Source: Nisaea acidiphila (GTDB lineage Bacteria; Pseudomonadota; Alphaproteobacteria; Thalassobaculales; Thalassobaculaceae). Taken from it: a DNA stretch of 64,000 nt. Both the position numbers and the translations under genes were made by a program. The notes below the pieces were generated by a model, which saw only the letters and a program-made list of their open reading frames with translations, was not told the origin of the DNA and ran no database searches. Location of the stretch: the NCBI RefSeq assembly GCF_024662015.1, contig NZ_CP102480.1:2266501-2330500 (forward strand), given 5' to 3'. This document shows positions 8,655 through 17,570 of this stretch, piece by piece. Position 1 is the first letter of the stretch; each line of letters begins with the position of its first letter.

Positions 8655-9860
8655 ATGGCCTCCGGCAAACGGGTCCTGCTGATCGTCGGCGGCGGCATTG
8701 CCGCCTATAAGGCGCTCGAACTGGTACGGCTGCTGCGCAAGCGCGGGGTCGCGGTGCGCGCCGTGCTGACCAAGGCGGGCGCGGAGTTCGTGACGCCCCT
8801 CAGCCTCTCGGCGCTGACCGAGGACAAGGTCTATACGCACCTCTTCTCCCTCACCGACGAGGCGGAGATGGGGCATATCCAGCTTTCCCGCTCGGCCGAC
8901 CTGATCGTCGTCGCACCGGCCACCGCCGACCTGCTGGCGAAGATGCGCGCGGGCCTCGCGAACGATCTCGCCTCCACCCTGCTGCTCGCCACCGATACCG
9001 ACGTGCTCGCCGCGCCGGCGATGAATGTCCGGATGTGGAGCCATGCGGCGACGGTGGAGAACGTGAAAGCCCTGAAGGAGCGCGGCATCGCCTTCATCGG
9101 CCCCGACGAGGGCGACATGGCCTGCGGCGAATACGGGCCCGGCCGCATGGCCGAGCCGGAAGCGATCGCCGAGGCGGTCATGGCCCGGCTCGATCCGGCG
9201 GCGAGGCCGCTCGCCGGCAAGCGTGCCATCGTCACCAGCGGGCCGACGCACGAGCCGATCGACCCGGTGCGCTACATCGCCAACCGCTCCTCCGGCAAGC
9301 AGGGCCACGCCATCGCGGCGGCGCTTGCGGCGGCGGGCGCCGAGGTGACGCTGGTCACGGGCCCGACGCGGGAGCCGGATCCGGCGGGGGTCACCGTCAA
9401 ACATATAGAGACCGCGCGCGAGATGCTGGCCGGGGTCGAGGCCGCCTTGCCCGCCGATATCGCGGTTTTCGCCGCCGCCGTCGCCGACTGGCGGGTCGCC
9501 GAGGAGGCCGGGCAGAAGCTGAAGAAGGATGGATCGGGCCAGATCCCGTCGCTCTCCATGACGGAGAACCCGGACATCCTGAAGACGGTCTCCGGCCTCG
9601 GCGGCACACGGCCGTCCCTGGTCGTCGGTTTCGCCGCCGAAACGGAAATGGTCGTCGCGCACGCGACCGAGAAGCGTGCCCGCAAGGGCTGCGACTGGAT
9701 CCTCGCCAACGATGTCAGCCCCGCGACCGGGACCTTCGGCGGGGAAGCCAACACCATTCACCTGATCACCGGCGCGGGCAGCGAGGACTGGCCCAAGCTG
9801 ACCAAGAAGGAAGTGGCGGAGAAGCTCGCCACCCGCATCGTGGAGCATTTCAGCGCATGA
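8655..9860 (+). CDS. coaBC: Bifunctional phosphopantothenoylcysteine decarboxylase/synthetase
   Basis: CoaBC joins cysteine to 4'-phosphopantothenate and decarboxylates the product, two steps of coenzyme A synthesis. The 401-aa product starts at ATG 8655 ([19 protein letters not shown]). The CoaC flavodomain carries the catalytic His in [21 protein letters not shown], the APAMNVRMW loop and the active-site Cys in [11 protein letters not shown]. The CoaB half starts near residue 190 with [26 protein letters not shown] and contains the LANDVS segment. The stop codon overlaps the dut start (ATGA), so both are in one operon, as in many Proteobacteria. Confidence 0.96.
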   Translation: MASGKRVLLIVGGGIAAYKALELVRLLRKRGVAVRAVLTKAGAEFVTPLSLSALTEDKVYTHLFSLTDEAEMGHIQLSRSADLIVVAPATADLLAKMRAGLANDLASTLLLATDTDVLAAPAMNVRMWSHAATVENVKALKERGIAFIGPDEGDMACGEYGPGRMAEPEAIAEAVMARLDPAARPLAGKRAIVTSGPTHEPIDPVRYIANRSSGKQGHAIAAALAAAGAEVTLVTGPTREPDPAGVTVKHIETAREMLAGVEAALPADIAVFAAAVADWRVAEEAGQKLKKDGSGQIPSLSMTENPDILKTVSGLGGTRPSLVVGFAAETEMVVAHATEKRARKGCDWILANDVSPATGTFGGEANTIHLITGAGSEDWPKLTKKEVAEKLATRIVEHFSA

Positions 9861-10321
9861 CCAGCGCCACCGTCGACGTGAAGGTCCGCCGCCTGCCGCA
9901 CGGCGCCGACCTGCCCCTGCCCGCCTACCAGACCGCCGACAGCGCGGGGATGGACCTGCTCGCGGCAATCGAGGACGAGGTCGTGATTGCGCCCGGCGAG
10001 CGGACGCTGATCCCGACCGGCCTCGCCATCGCCCTGCCGCCGGGATACGAGGGCCAGGTGCGGCCGCGCTCGGGCCTGGCGCTCAAGCACGGGGTAACGC
10101 AGGTGAATACGCCCGGCACGGTCGATGCGGACTATCGCGGCGAGGTCGGCGTCGTCCTGATCAATCACGGAAACGAGCCCTTCACCGTCACGCGCGGCAT
10201 GCGGATCGCGCAGATGGTGGTCGCCCCGGTGATCCAGGCGCGCTGGAACGAGGTCACGGAACTGGATGAGACCGAACGCGGCGGCGGCGGTTTCGGTTCG
10301 ACCGGCACGGGCGAGAGCTGA
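9857..10321 (+). CDS. dut: dUTP diphosphatase
   Basis: Dut hydrolyses dUTP to dUMP and pyrophosphate, keeping uracil out of DNA and feeding thymidylate synthesis. The 154-aa product contains all five trimeric dUTPase motifs in order: [23 protein letters not shown] with the catalytic Asp, RIAQMV, and the P-loop-like C-terminal arm [10 protein letters not shown]. It starts at ATG 9857, overlapping the coaBC stop by 4 bases. Length and motifs are normal for a trimeric bacterial enzyme. Confidence 0.97.
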   Translation: MTSATVDVKVRRLPHGADLPLPAYQTADSAGMDLLAAIEDEVVIAPGERTLIPTGLAIALPPGYEGQVRPRSGLALKHGVTQVNTPGTVDADYRGEVGVVLINHGNEPFTVTRGMRIAQMVVAPVIQARWNEVTELDETERGGGGFGSTGTGES

Positions 10322-10420
10322 CGCGCAATCGCGCAGACACCCGTTCTCCGGCAATACTTTAGTCCCGCGGCTGGACCGCCCAGCTTGAACGGGACGCATT
10401 CTTCGGCATGGGAGGAAGAC

Positions 10421-11380
10421 ATGAGCACACCCGAATTCCGCGGCAGGATCTATGACAGCATCCTCGACACGATCGGCGCGACGCCACTCGTCCGCGTCTC
10501 GAAACTCGCGGCCGCCGAGGGCGTGAAGGCCGATATCCTCGCCAAGCTCGAATTCTTCAACCCGCTCGCCTCAGTGAAGGACCGGATCGGCCTCGCCATG
10601 ATCGACGCCGCCGAGAAGGCGGACAAGCTGCGCCCCGGTTCCACCATCATCGAGCCGACCAGCGGCAATACAGGTATCGGCCTCGCCTTCGTCGCCGCGG
10701 CCCGCGGTTACCGGCTGATCCTGACCATGCCGGAATCCATGTCCATCGAACGGCGCAAGATGCTCGCCTTCCTCGGCGCGGAGATCGTGCTGACGGAAGC
10801 GGCCAAAGGCATGAAAGGCGCGATCGCGAAGGCTGAGGAACTCGCCGCCGCGACTCCCAGATCGTTCATGCCGCAGCAGTTCGACAACCCGGCCAACCCG
10901 GATGTGCATGTCCGCACGACCGCGGAGGAAATCTGGGCCGATACCAGCGGCAATCTCGACGTCTTCGTCTCCGGCATCGGCACCGGCGGGACCATCACCG
11001 GCGCCGGCGGCGTGCTGAAGCAGCGCAATCCGGATCTGCGGGTCGTGGCGGTCGAGCCCGAGGCGAGCCCGGTGCTCTCCGGCGGCGACCCCGCGCCGCA
11101 CAAGATCCAGGGGATCGGCGCCGGCTTCGTGCCAAGCATCCTGAACACCGGGATCTATGACGAGATCGTCCAGGTGAGCAACGAGGCCGCCATCGCCACC
11201 AGCCAGAAGGCCGCCCGGGTCGAGGGCCTGCCCGGCGGGATCTCCTCCGGTGCCGCGCTCTGGGCGGCGATCCAGGTCGGCAAGCGCCCGGAGATGGAAG
11301 GCAAGCGTATTGTCGTGATCATCCCGAGCTTCGCGGAGCGCTACCTTTCCACCGCCCTGTTCGAGGGGCTCGGGGAATAA
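10421..11380 (+). CDS. cysK: Cysteine synthase A
   Basis: CysK is the PLP enzyme that makes L-cysteine from O-acetylserine and sulfide. The 319-aa product starts at ATG 10421 behind a GGGAGGAAG ribosome site. It shows [14 protein letters not shown], the PLP lysine in [11 protein letters not shown] (about residue 50), the asparagine loop [11 protein letters not shown], the phosphate-binding [10 protein letters not shown] and the C-terminal GISSGAA. A MoeB/ThiF-type gene follows after 5 bp, suggesting joint expression of sulfur metabolism genes. CysK is preferred over CysM because of length and the [10 protein letters not shown] loop. Confidence 0.94.
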   Translation: MSTPEFRGRIYDSILDTIGATPLVRVSKLAAAEGVKADILAKLEFFNPLASVKDRIGLAMIDAAEKADKLRPGSTIIEPTSGNTGIGLAFVAAARGYRLILTMPESMSIERRKMLAFLGAEIVLTEAAKGMKGAIAKAEELAAATPRSFMPQQFDNPANPDVHVRTTAEEIWADTSGNLDVFVSGIGTGGTITGAGGVLKQRNPDLRVVAVEPEASPVLSGGDPAPHKIQGIGAGFVPSILNTGIYDEIVQVSNEAAIATSQKAARVEGLPGGISSGAALWAAIQVGKRPEMEGKRIVVIIPSFAERYLSTALFEGLGE

Positions 11381-11385
11381 CAGGC

Positions 11386-12174
11386 ATGGAACTGAGCGAC
11401 GAGCAGTTCCAGCGCTATGCCCGCCATCTGATCCTCGACGAGGTCGGGGACGAGGGGCAGGAGAAGCTGCTCGTCTCGAAGGTGCTGGTGATCGGCGCCG
11501 GCGGTCTCGGCTCGCCGCTGCTGCTCTATCTGGCGGCGGCCGGAGTCGGCACGCTCGGGATCGTCGACGACGACGAGGTGGACTTGAGCAACCTGCAACG
11601 GCAGATCGCTCATGACTCGAATGCCGTCGGCCTATCGAAAGTCGAGTCCGCGGCCGCATCGGTCGCGCGGATCAATCCGGGGACCCGGGTCGAGAAACAT
11701 GCCGAGAGGCTGACGGCGGAGAACGCCGCGCGGCTGTTCGAGGGCTACGACCTCATCGCAGACGGCAGCGACAATTTTGCGACCCGCTACCTCGCCAACG
11801 ACGCCGCCTTTCTCGCCGGCAAACCGCTCGTCTCCGGATCGCTGCTGCGTTTCGAGGGCCAGCTCGCCACTTTCCGCGGCGGCGTCACGGGACACGAGGG
11901 CGAACCCTGCTACCGCTGCCTGTTCCCGACCGAGCCCCCACCCGGCATGATCCCGCGCTGCGAGGAAGCCGGCATTCTAGGAGCCGTTGCGGGGGTGATC
12001 GGAACCTTGCAGGCCACCGAGGTGATCAAGGAATTGCTTGGCCTCGGCAGCAGCCTGTCCGGTCATCTGCTGATCTATGACGCGCTCGGCCCGACCTTCC
12101 GCAAGATGAAGGCCGCGCGAGATCCCGGCTGCGCGCTCTGCGGCACCGATCCCACGATCCGGGACCTTGCCTGA
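11386..12174 (+). CDS. MoeB/ThiF-family adenylyltransferase
   Basis: These E1-like enzymes adenylate the C-terminal Gly-Gly of a sulfur-carrier protein (MoaD or ThiS) for molybdopterin or thiamine synthesis. The 262-aa product opens with QFQRYARHLILDEVG. It has the ATP-binding VLVIGAGGLGSPLL (about residue 34), DDDEVDLSNLQRQ, the DGSDNFATRYLAND catalytic segment, and two zinc CxxC pairs (CYRC near residue 184, CALC near 249). There is no C-terminal rhodanese domain, as expected for bacterial MoeB or ThiF. It lies 5 bp after cysK. MoeB and ThiF cannot be told apart here because no moa or thi genes are nearby. Confidence 0.92.
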   Translation: MELSDEQFQRYARHLILDEVGDEGQEKLLVSKVLVIGAGGLGSPLLLYLAAAGVGTLGIVDDDEVDLSNLQRQIAHDSNAVGLSKVESAAASVARINPGTRVEKHAERLTAENAARLFEGYDLIADGSDNFATRYLANDAAFLAGKPLVSGSLLRFEGQLATFRGGVTGHEGEPCYRCLFPTEPPPGMIPRCEEAGILGAVAGVIGTLQATEVIKELLGLGSSLSGHLLIYDALGPTFRKMKAARDPGCALCGTDPTIRDLA

Positions 12175-12228
12175 AACCCGCCTTCATTCGGTCGCGATTG
12201 GCATGTGTACTTTGCCACAGCAGCGGAC

Positions 12229-12260
12229 GGTAACCGATTGGAAAGAATCAATCCGTTACC
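12229..12260. repeat. 12-bp inverted repeat upstream of the 59-aa membrane protein gene
   Basis: GGTAACCGATTG (12229-12240) and CAATCCGTTACC (12249-12260) form a dyad with one mismatch and an 8-nt centre. It lies between the MoeB/ThiF gene and a small membrane protein gene, about 90 bp before the latter's start. It could be an operator or an RNA hairpin. Confidence 0.45.
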
Positions 12261-12267
12261 ATATCCG

Positions 12268-12279
12268 TTGCGTACGCAA
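12268..12279. repeat. Perfect 12-bp palindrome TTGCGTACGCAA
   Basis: A perfect, gapless palindrome 7 bp after the previous dyad, and flanked by a further matching CC/GG. Such a compact palindrome suits a dimeric regulator, but no regulator gene lies next to it. Confidence 0.4.
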
Positions 12280-12347
12280 TGGCAGAGAAATCACGCCGAC
12301 AGATTCCGGTTTGATATGGAATCAATGTCGGTCCGGGAGCACGGGAC

Positions 12348-12527
12348 ATGGCAGAGGATCAGAAAGAGCATTCGAGAACCGACAATGGCGTCGTCCCGAG
12401 CAAGGCCGATCTGCAGGCTACCGGATCTTGGTCCGTGCCGCTCTTCGGGATCGCGCTTGTCGTCTTCCTCATGCTGATCGGAACGATGGTCGCCTCCGGC
12501 GACGCCAGCGCCTTCTTCGGCCAGTAA
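12348..12527 (+). CDS. 59-residue single-pass membrane protein of unknown function
   Basis: ATG 12348 opens a 59-aa frame ending at TAA 12527, preceded by GGGAG. The N-terminal 27 residues are polar and charged (MAEDQKEHSRTDNG...). One strong hydrophobic helix follows at about residues 30-49 (VPLFGIALVVFLMLIGTMVA), then a short tail ending FFGQ. The order of charges suggests N-in/C-out topology. I recognise no family. It resembles in size the accessory subunits of respiratory complexes but lacks their motifs. It lies 170 bp after the MoeB/ThiF gene, and the gap holds two dyads, hinting at separate control. Frame integrity, ribosome site and a well-formed helix support a real gene. Confidence 0.6.
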   Translation: MAEDQKEHSRTDNGVVPSKADLQATGSWSVPLFGIALVVFLMLIGTMVASGDASAFFGQ

Positions 12528-12549
12528 ACGGCCCCGGAGCGGTCCGCCC

Positions 12550-13536
12550 CTAGAAATCCAGTTCGAGGACCCGGTCCGGCGGGCGGTGCCCGTCGACGAA
12601 GGTCTTCACATTCACGATCACCTTTTCCCCCATATCGATCCGGCCCTCGATGGTGGCCGAGCCCATATGCGGCAGCAACACGACGTTCTGCTGCTTGAGC
12701 AGCCGCGGGTCCACTTCAGGCTCGTGTTCGAAGACGTCGAGCCCGGCCCCGGCGAAATCCCGGTTGGCCAGAGCCTGCACCAGCGCGTCCTCGTCCACCA
12801 CCTCTCCGCGCGAGGTGTTCACCATGATCGCGTGCGGCTGCAGCAGAGCGAGCCGGCGTTGATTCAGCAGATGGAAGGTCGCCGGGGTGCGCGGGCAATT
12901 GACCGATATGATGTCCATGCGGGAGAGCATCTGGTCTAGATTGTCCCAATAGGTCGCTTCCAGCTCCGCCTCGATCTCCGGATGCAGACGGCGCCGGTTG
13001 TGATAATGGATCGAGAGGCCGAAACCCCGCGCGCGCTTCGCCACCGCCTGGCCGATCCTGCCCATGCCGATAATGCCGAGGCGCTTGCCGTGGATCCGGT
13101 GGCCGAGCATCACGGTCGGGCCCCAGCCCTCCCACTTGCCGGAGCGCACCAGCTTCTCGCCCTCGACCAGGCGGCGCGAGACCGCGAGGATCAGCGCCAT
13201 GGTCATGTCGGCCGTATCCTCGGTCAGCACGCCCGGCGTGTTGGTGACGATGATCCCCTTCTTCTTCGCCGCCGGCACGTCGATATGGTCGACGCCGGTC
13301 CCGAAGGAGGCGATGAGCTTAAGGTTCGGACCCGCACCCTCGATCAACGCCGCATCGAGCTTGTCGGTCACCGTCGGCACGAGAATCTCCGCTTCCTGCA
13401 TCGCCGACTGCAGCCGCTCGCGGGAAAACGGCTCGTCGGACATGTTCAGCCGGGTGTTGAACAGCTCCATCATCCGGGTCTCCACCGGATCCGGCAGTTT
13501 CCTCGTCACGATGACAAGCGGTTTGCTCGTGGTCAT
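12550..13536 (-). CDS. D-isomer specific 2-hydroxyacid dehydrogenase (glyoxylate/hydroxypyruvate reductase type)
   Basis: The NAD(P)H enzyme reduces 2-keto acids such as glyoxylate or hydroxypyruvate. The 328-aa product shows the substrate-domain FGTGVDHIDVPAA and the Rossmann motif LGIIGMGRIGQAVAKRARGF (about residue 150). All three catalytic residues are present: Arg in VNTSRGEVVDE (about 238), Glu in LDVFEHEPEVDP (about 267) and His in LLPHMGSAT (about 286). It stands alone, divergent from the SH3 gene. It resembles GyaR/GhrB-type enzymes more than phosphoglycerate dehydrogenase because it lacks an ACT domain, but the physiological substrate is uncertain. Confidence 0.93.
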   Translation of the reverse strand: MTTSKPLVIVTRKLPDPVETRMMELFNTRLNMSDEPFSRERLQSAMQEAEILVPTVTDKLDAALIEGAGPNLKLIASFGTGVDHIDVPAAKKKGIIVTNTPGVLTEDTADMTMALILAVSRRLVEGEKLVRSGKWEGWGPTVMLGHRIHGKRLGIIGMGRIGQAVAKRARGFGLSIHYHNRRRLHPEIEAELEATYWDNLDQMLSRMDIISVNCPRTPATFHLLNQRRLALLQPHAIMVNTSRGEVVDEDALVQALANRDFAGAGLDVFEHEPEVDPRLLKQQNVVLLPHMGSATIEGRIDMGEKVIVNVKTFVDGHRPPDRVLELDF

Positions 13537-13693
13537 GGGCGTCGTCCTTCCCCGGAGGCCTTGCTGAACCGGGAAATATCAGGGGTCTCGCGAATTGTCC
13601 ACAAAGGGCCCGAGATCTACGTTATATAGCGGCTCGCCTCTTATCAGCCCCCATCACTAGTGGTATGCTGCGCGGCATATCAGGATCGAACCC

Positions 13694-14212
13694 ATGCAGC
13701 CCAGACCGCTTTCGTTACTTGCCGCCCTGCTGATCGTACCGACATCGCTTCTGGCGGCGCTCGCCGGACCGCTGCACGCGGAAACCGTCGGCAGCGTCAC
13801 CGGCCTGCCGATCCCGCGCTATGTCACGCTCCGCGCGGACGAAGTGAACGTCCGTACCGGGCCCGGCGTGCGCTACCCCGTGGACTGGGTCTTCGTGCGC
13901 GAGAACCTGCCGGTCGAGATCGTCTCCGAATTCGAGAACTGGCGGAAAATCCGCGACTTTGAGGGAACGGAAGGCTGGGTCCATCAGAGCATGCTGTCCG
14001 GCCGCCGCTCCGTTCTCGTGATCGGGCGCAACCGGACGCTCCGGCGCGAGGCGACGGACAGCGCGCCAGCGGTCGCGCATATGGAGCCGGGAGTCGTCGC
14101 CTGGCTCGACAGCTGCGTGCGCGAATGGTGCGAGATTGAGGTGTCCGGCCTCAGCGGCTGGGTACACCGGTCAGCGATCTGGGGAGTTCGGGTGGACGAA
14201 TCGCTCCGCTAG
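13694..14212 (+). CDS. Exported protein with two bacterial SH3 domains
   Basis: The 172-aa product has a signal peptide (hydrophobic core at about residues 6-24, cleavage near GPLHAETV). Two SH3b repeats follow: residues 45-105 (LRADEVNVRTGPGVRYPVDWVF ... EGWVHQSML) and 110-165 (SVLVIGRNRTLRREATDSAP ... LSGWVHRSAIWG). Such domains bind cell wall peptides. No enzyme domain is attached, so it is probably a periplasmic peptidoglycan-associated scaffold. It runs towards irr, with only 14 bp between the two stop codons. The exact function is unknown. Confidence 0.88.
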   Translation: MQPRPLSLLAALLIVPTSLLAALAGPLHAETVGSVTGLPIPRYVTLRADEVNVRTGPGVRYPVDWVFVRENLPVEIVSEFENWRKIRDFEGTEGWVHQSMLSGRRSVLVIGRNRTLRREATDSAPAVAHMEPGVVAWLDSCVREWCEIEVSGLSGWVHRSAIWGVRVDESLR

Positions 14213-14226
14213 GCGGGGCTGGAACC

Positions 14227-14658
14227 TCAGAGGTCCTTCGACTTCAGCCGGATGATGAGATCGACCCGCTCGATCTCCGTGCCTTCAGGCGCGTCCGGAA
14301 TATTCACGAAGCCGATCTTCTCGCCCGGAATGTCCGTCAGACAATTCTCGTCCTCGACGAAGAAATGGTGATGGTCGGTGGTGTTGGTATCGAAATAGGA
14401 ACGGCCGGACTCGACCACGACCTCTCGCAGCAGTCCGGATTCCGTGAATTGGTGGAGCGTATTGTAGACGGTCGCGAGAGAGACCGTGATTCCGGCTTCG
14501 CCCGCTTCCTTGTGCAGCTGCTCGGCCGTCACGTGACGGTCGCCGGTCATGAATAGCAGATCCGCAAGCGCGAGACGCTGACGCGTCGGACGCAGCCCCG
14601 CGCGCGTGAGACGCCCGGAGAGGTTCTCCTTATCGGTATTCACTTCCACACTGCTCAT
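14227..14658 (-). CDS. irr: Iron response regulator Irr (Fur family)
   Basis: Irr is the alphaproteobacterial Fur-family regulator that controls iron and haem genes in response to haem. The 143-aa product has the winged helix LRPTRQRLALADLLF ... VSLATVYNTLHQFTESGLL (residues 20-80) and the three-histidine motif TDHHHFFVEDE (about residue 93) typical of Irr. It lacks the CxxC pairs of zinc-binding Fur and the GCPW haem motif seen in Bradyrhizobium. It is divergent from fabA across 264 bp, an arrangement known in many alphaproteobacteria. Fur or PerR are less likely given the HHH motif and this neighbourhood. Confidence 0.88.
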   Translation of the reverse strand: MSSVEVNTDKENLSGRLTRAGLRPTRQRLALADLLFMTGDRHVTAEQLHKEAGEAGITVSLATVYNTLHQFTESGLLREVVVESGRSYFDTNTTDHHHFFVEDENCLTDIPGEKIGFVNIPDAPEGTEIERVDLIIRLKSKDL

Positions 14659-14922
14659 TCCCGGTTTCCCTTTAGGTCGCTCGGGTTAGGTCGCTTGGCG
14701 CGCCGCCACAATGGCGTTTCAAACCTTAGACAGAGCGGCAATACGCCCCATATGTCAAGAGATCCGATGAAACGCAATATGTGATTGCTTGCGTTCGATA
14801 CCTTATCTGCGGTACGCGGTGCATGAAATGTGGGAGATGGCGCGGTCGCGCGGTTGCGGTCTATCATGACGCCAAATGAAACCGGTGCCGCGATCAGCAC
14901 CGGTGTGCGGGAAGGAACGGCA
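14659..14922. other. irr-fabA divergent intergenic region
   Basis: No gene is seen in this 264-bp gap. It is somewhat AT-richer than its flanks around 14740-14800. A TTGACA on the minus strand (14758-14753) faces irr but has no good -10 at the proper distance. I find no clear iron-control element. Confidence 0.45.
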
Positions 14923-15456
14923 TTGTTGGACTTCAAAGAAAAGAACAGCTTCGGGTACGACGATCTGATCGCCTGCGCTAAGGGTAAGTTGTTCGGCCCC
15001 GGCAACGCGCAATTGCCGATGCCGCCGATGCTGATGTTCGACCGCATCACCAGTCTCTCCACCGAAGGGGGAGCTTACGGCAAGGGCCAGGTTACCGCCG
15101 AATTCGACATCAAGCCGGACCTCTGGTTCTTCGAGTGCCACTTCGAGGGCGACCCCGTGATGCCCGGCTGCCTCGGCATGGACGCACTGTGGCAGCTGCT
15201 CGGTTTTACCCTCGGCTGGATGGGTGGCCCCGGTGCCGGGCGCGCGATCTCCGTCGGCGAGGTGAAGTTCACCGGCCAGGTGCTGCCGACGGCGAAACTG
15301 CTGACCTATACGCTCGACCTGAAGCGCGTGATCATGCGCAGGCTCTATATGGGAATCGCCGACGGGCGCGTCGATTGCGACGGCACCACCGTCTTCGAGG
15401 CGAAGGATATCCGTGTCGGGCTGTTCGACAATTCCGCCATGCAGGGAGCGAGCTGA
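14923..15456 (+). CDS. fabA: 3-hydroxydecanoyl-ACP dehydratase/isomerase, TTG start
   Basis: FabA dehydrates 3-hydroxydecanoyl-ACP and isomerises the double bond, the first committed step to unsaturated fatty acids. I place the start at TTG 14923 ([15 protein letters not shown]): GGAAGGA lies 6 bp upstream and the length (177 aa) fits the family. An ATG at 14866 would add 19 unconserved residues. The core shows NMLM-like PPMLMFDRI, the catalytic His in [18 protein letters not shown] (about residue 75) and the Asp-containing [14 protein letters not shown]. It begins the fabA-fabB-fabI operon; fabB starts 1 bp after its stop. Confidence 0.95.
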   Translation: MLDFKEKNSFGYDDLIACAKGKLFGPGNAQLPMPPMLMFDRITSLSTEGGAYGKGQVTAEFDIKPDLWFFECHFEGDPVMPGCLGMDALWQLLGFTLGWMGGPGAGRAISVGEVKFTGQVLPTAKLLTYTLDLKRVIMRRLYMGIADGRVDCDGTTVFEAKDIRVGLFDNSAMQGAS

Positions 15457-15457
15457 C

Positions 15458-16681
15458 ATGCGTCGCGTCGTTGTTACCGGCCTCGGGATCGTCTCCAGCA
15501 TCGGCAACAATGCCGAGGAAGTGACCGCCTCCCTCAAGGCCGGCAAGTCCGGCATCGAATTCGCGCCCGATTACGCCGATCTCGGCTTCCGCAGCCACGT
15601 CCATGGCTCCATCAAGCTGGACCCTTCGGAGCATATCGACCGCAAGCTGATGCGCTTCATGGGACCGGGTGCCGCCTACAACTATATTGCCATGCAGGAG
15701 GCGATCGCCGACGCCGGTCTCGAAGGGAGCGATATCAGCAATCCGGTCACCGGCATGGTCATGGGCTCCGGCGGCCCGTCGACCTCGAACATGATGAATG
15801 CCTTCGACACCGCGCGCGAGAAGGGTCCGAAGCGGGTCGGTCCCTACATGGTCCCGCGCGTGATGTGCAGCACCAATTCGGCGACGCTCTCAACCTCCTT
15901 CAAGATCAAGGGCCTAAGCTATTCGATCTCGTCGGCCTGCTCCACCAGCTCGCACTGCATCGGCAATGCCTACGAGCTGATCCAGATGGGCAAACAGGAC
16001 GTGATGTTTGCCGGCGGCGGCGAGGAACTGCACTGGACCCTCTCCGTGCTGTTCGACGCGATGGGCGCACTCTCCTCCAAGTACAACGACACGCCCGAAA
16101 AAGCGTCCCGCGCCTATGACGCCAACCGCGACGGTTTCGTCATCTCCGGCGGCGGCGGCGTCCTCGTGCTGGAGGAGCTCGAGCGGGCGCAGGCGCGCGG
16201 CGCGAAGATTTATGCCGAGATCGTCGGTTACGGCGCGACATCGGACGGCGCCGACATGGTCGCTCCGTCCGGCGAGGGCGGTGTACGCTGCATGCAGATG
16301 GCCCTGAAAGATGTCGAGGGGCCGGTCGATTACATCAACGCCCATGGCACCAGCACGCCGGTCGGCGACATGATCGAGCTGGACGGTATCCGCGAGGTCT
16401 TCAAGAGCCGAAACGCGATCCCGAAGGTTAGCTCGACGAAATCCCTTACCGGGCACTCCCAGGGTGCGACCGGGGTTCACGAGGCGATCTACACGCTGCT
16501 GATGATGAAAAACGACTTCATCGCGGCCTCCGCCAATATCGAGACCCTGGATCCGGAGGCGGAAGACATGCCGGTCGTCCTGGAGCGGGTGGACAATGCG
16601 GGGCTCCGCGTCGCGATGTCGAATAGTTTCGGGTTCGGCGGAACCAATGCCGTGCTAGCATTCCAGAAATACGACGCCTGA
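15458..16681 (+). CDS. fabB: 3-oxoacyl-ACP synthase I
   Basis: FabB condenses malonyl-ACP with acyl-ACP and is needed to elongate the cis-unsaturated intermediate made by FabA. The 407-aa product starts at ATG 15458. It contains the catalytic Cys in [12 protein letters not shown] (about residue 163), the two histidines in [11 protein letters not shown] (about 298) and [10 protein letters not shown] (about 333), and the C-terminal [10 protein letters not shown] loop. The position directly behind fabA, with nearly abutting codons, supports FabB rather than FabF. Confidence 0.96.
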   Translation: MRRVVVTGLGIVSSIGNNAEEVTASLKAGKSGIEFAPDYADLGFRSHVHGSIKLDPSEHIDRKLMRFMGPGAAYNYIAMQEAIADAGLEGSDISNPVTGMVMGSGGPSTSNMMNAFDTAREKGPKRVGPYMVPRVMCSTNSATLSTSFKIKGLSYSISSACSTSSHCIGNAYELIQMGKQDVMFAGGGEELHWTLSVLFDAMGALSSKYNDTPEKASRAYDANRDGFVISGGGGVLVLEELERAQARGAKIYAEIVGYGATSDGADMVAPSGEGGVRCMQMALKDVEGPVDYINAHGTSTPVGDMIELDGIREVFKSRNAIPKVSSTKSLTGHSQGATGVHEAIYTLLMMKNDFIAASANIETLDPEAEDMPVVLERVDNAGLRVAMSNSFGFGGTNAVLAFQKYDA

Positions 16682-16697
16682 GCGGAGGGGCGACAGG

Positions 16698-17546
16698 ATG
16701 ACCGACCTGATTGACGACCTTGCCGATCAGCGCGAGGCCGAAAGCTCATCCTATAAGGGATTGATGGCCGGCAAGCGCGGCTTGGTCATGGGCGTCGCCA
16801 ACGACCGTTCGATCGCCTGGGGCATTGCCTCCGCCGTCGCGGGTCAAGGCGCGCAGCTCGCCTTTACCTATCAGAACGACTCCCTGAAAAAGCGGGTCGA
16901 ACCGCTCGCGGACAGTGTCGGCTCCGGTCTCGCCGTGATGTGTGACGTCGCCGACGACGATGCGCTGGACCGCGCCTTCGACGAGATCGGCAATGCCTGG
17001 GGTGGGCTCGACTTCGTGCTCCACGCGATCGCCTATTCGGACAAGAACGAGCTTAAGGGCCGCTATGCGGATACGAGCCGGGAGAACTTTCTCAACACGC
17101 TCGATATCTCCTGCTTCTCCTTCACCAATATCGCGCGCCGGGCCTGGCCGCTGATGAAGGATGGCGGCAGCATGCTGACGCTCTCCTATCTCGGCGCCAA
17201 CCGCACCACACCGAACTACAATGTGATGGGTGTCGCCAAGGCCGCGCTCGAGGCCAGCGTGCGCTATCTTGCAGCCGATCTCGGCGAGCACGGGATTCGG
17301 GTGAACGCGATTTCGGCCGGGCCGATGAAGACGCTTGCCGGTTCCGCCATCGCCGATGCGCGGCACACATTCCGGTTTGCTGAGAAAAACGCGCCCTTGA
17401 AGCGCAATGCGTCGCTGAACGAGGTCGGACAGGCCGGACTCTATCTGCTCAGCGACCTCTCCGCCGGGGTAACCGGCGAGATCCATTATGTGGATGGCGG
17501 GTTCCACACGGTCGCCATCCCCAAGCCGGATCGCGAAGACGACTAG
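16698..17546 (+). CDS. fabI: Enoyl-ACP reductase (NADH)
   Basis: FabI reduces trans-2-enoyl-ACP, the last step of each elongation cycle, and is the triclosan target. The 282-aa product has the FabI-type cofactor motif GLVMGVANDRSIAWGIA (about residue 28), the SYLGANRTTPNYNVMGVAK active site with both tyrosines and the lysine in Y-x6-Y/K spacing (about 160-180), and NAISAGPMKTLA. It extends about 20 residues at the N-terminus (MTDLIDDLADQREAESSSYKG) beyond E. coli FabI; the true start could be the ATG at 16764. It follows fabB by 16 bp in one operon. Confidence 0.95.
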   Translation: MTDLIDDLADQREAESSSYKGLMAGKRGLVMGVANDRSIAWGIASAVAGQGAQLAFTYQNDSLKKRVEPLADSVGSGLAVMCDVADDDALDRAFDEIGNAWGGLDFVLHAIAYSDKNELKGRYADTSRENFLNTLDISCFSFTNIARRAWPLMKDGGSMLTLSYLGANRTTPNYNVMGVAKAALEASVRYLAADLGEHGIRVNAISAGPMKTLAGSAIADARHTFRFAEKNAPLKRNASLNEVGQAGLYLLSDLSAGVTGEIHYVDGGFHTVAIPKPDREDD

Positions 17547-17570
17547 CGGAAGTTTCCGGAAACGGAAGGT

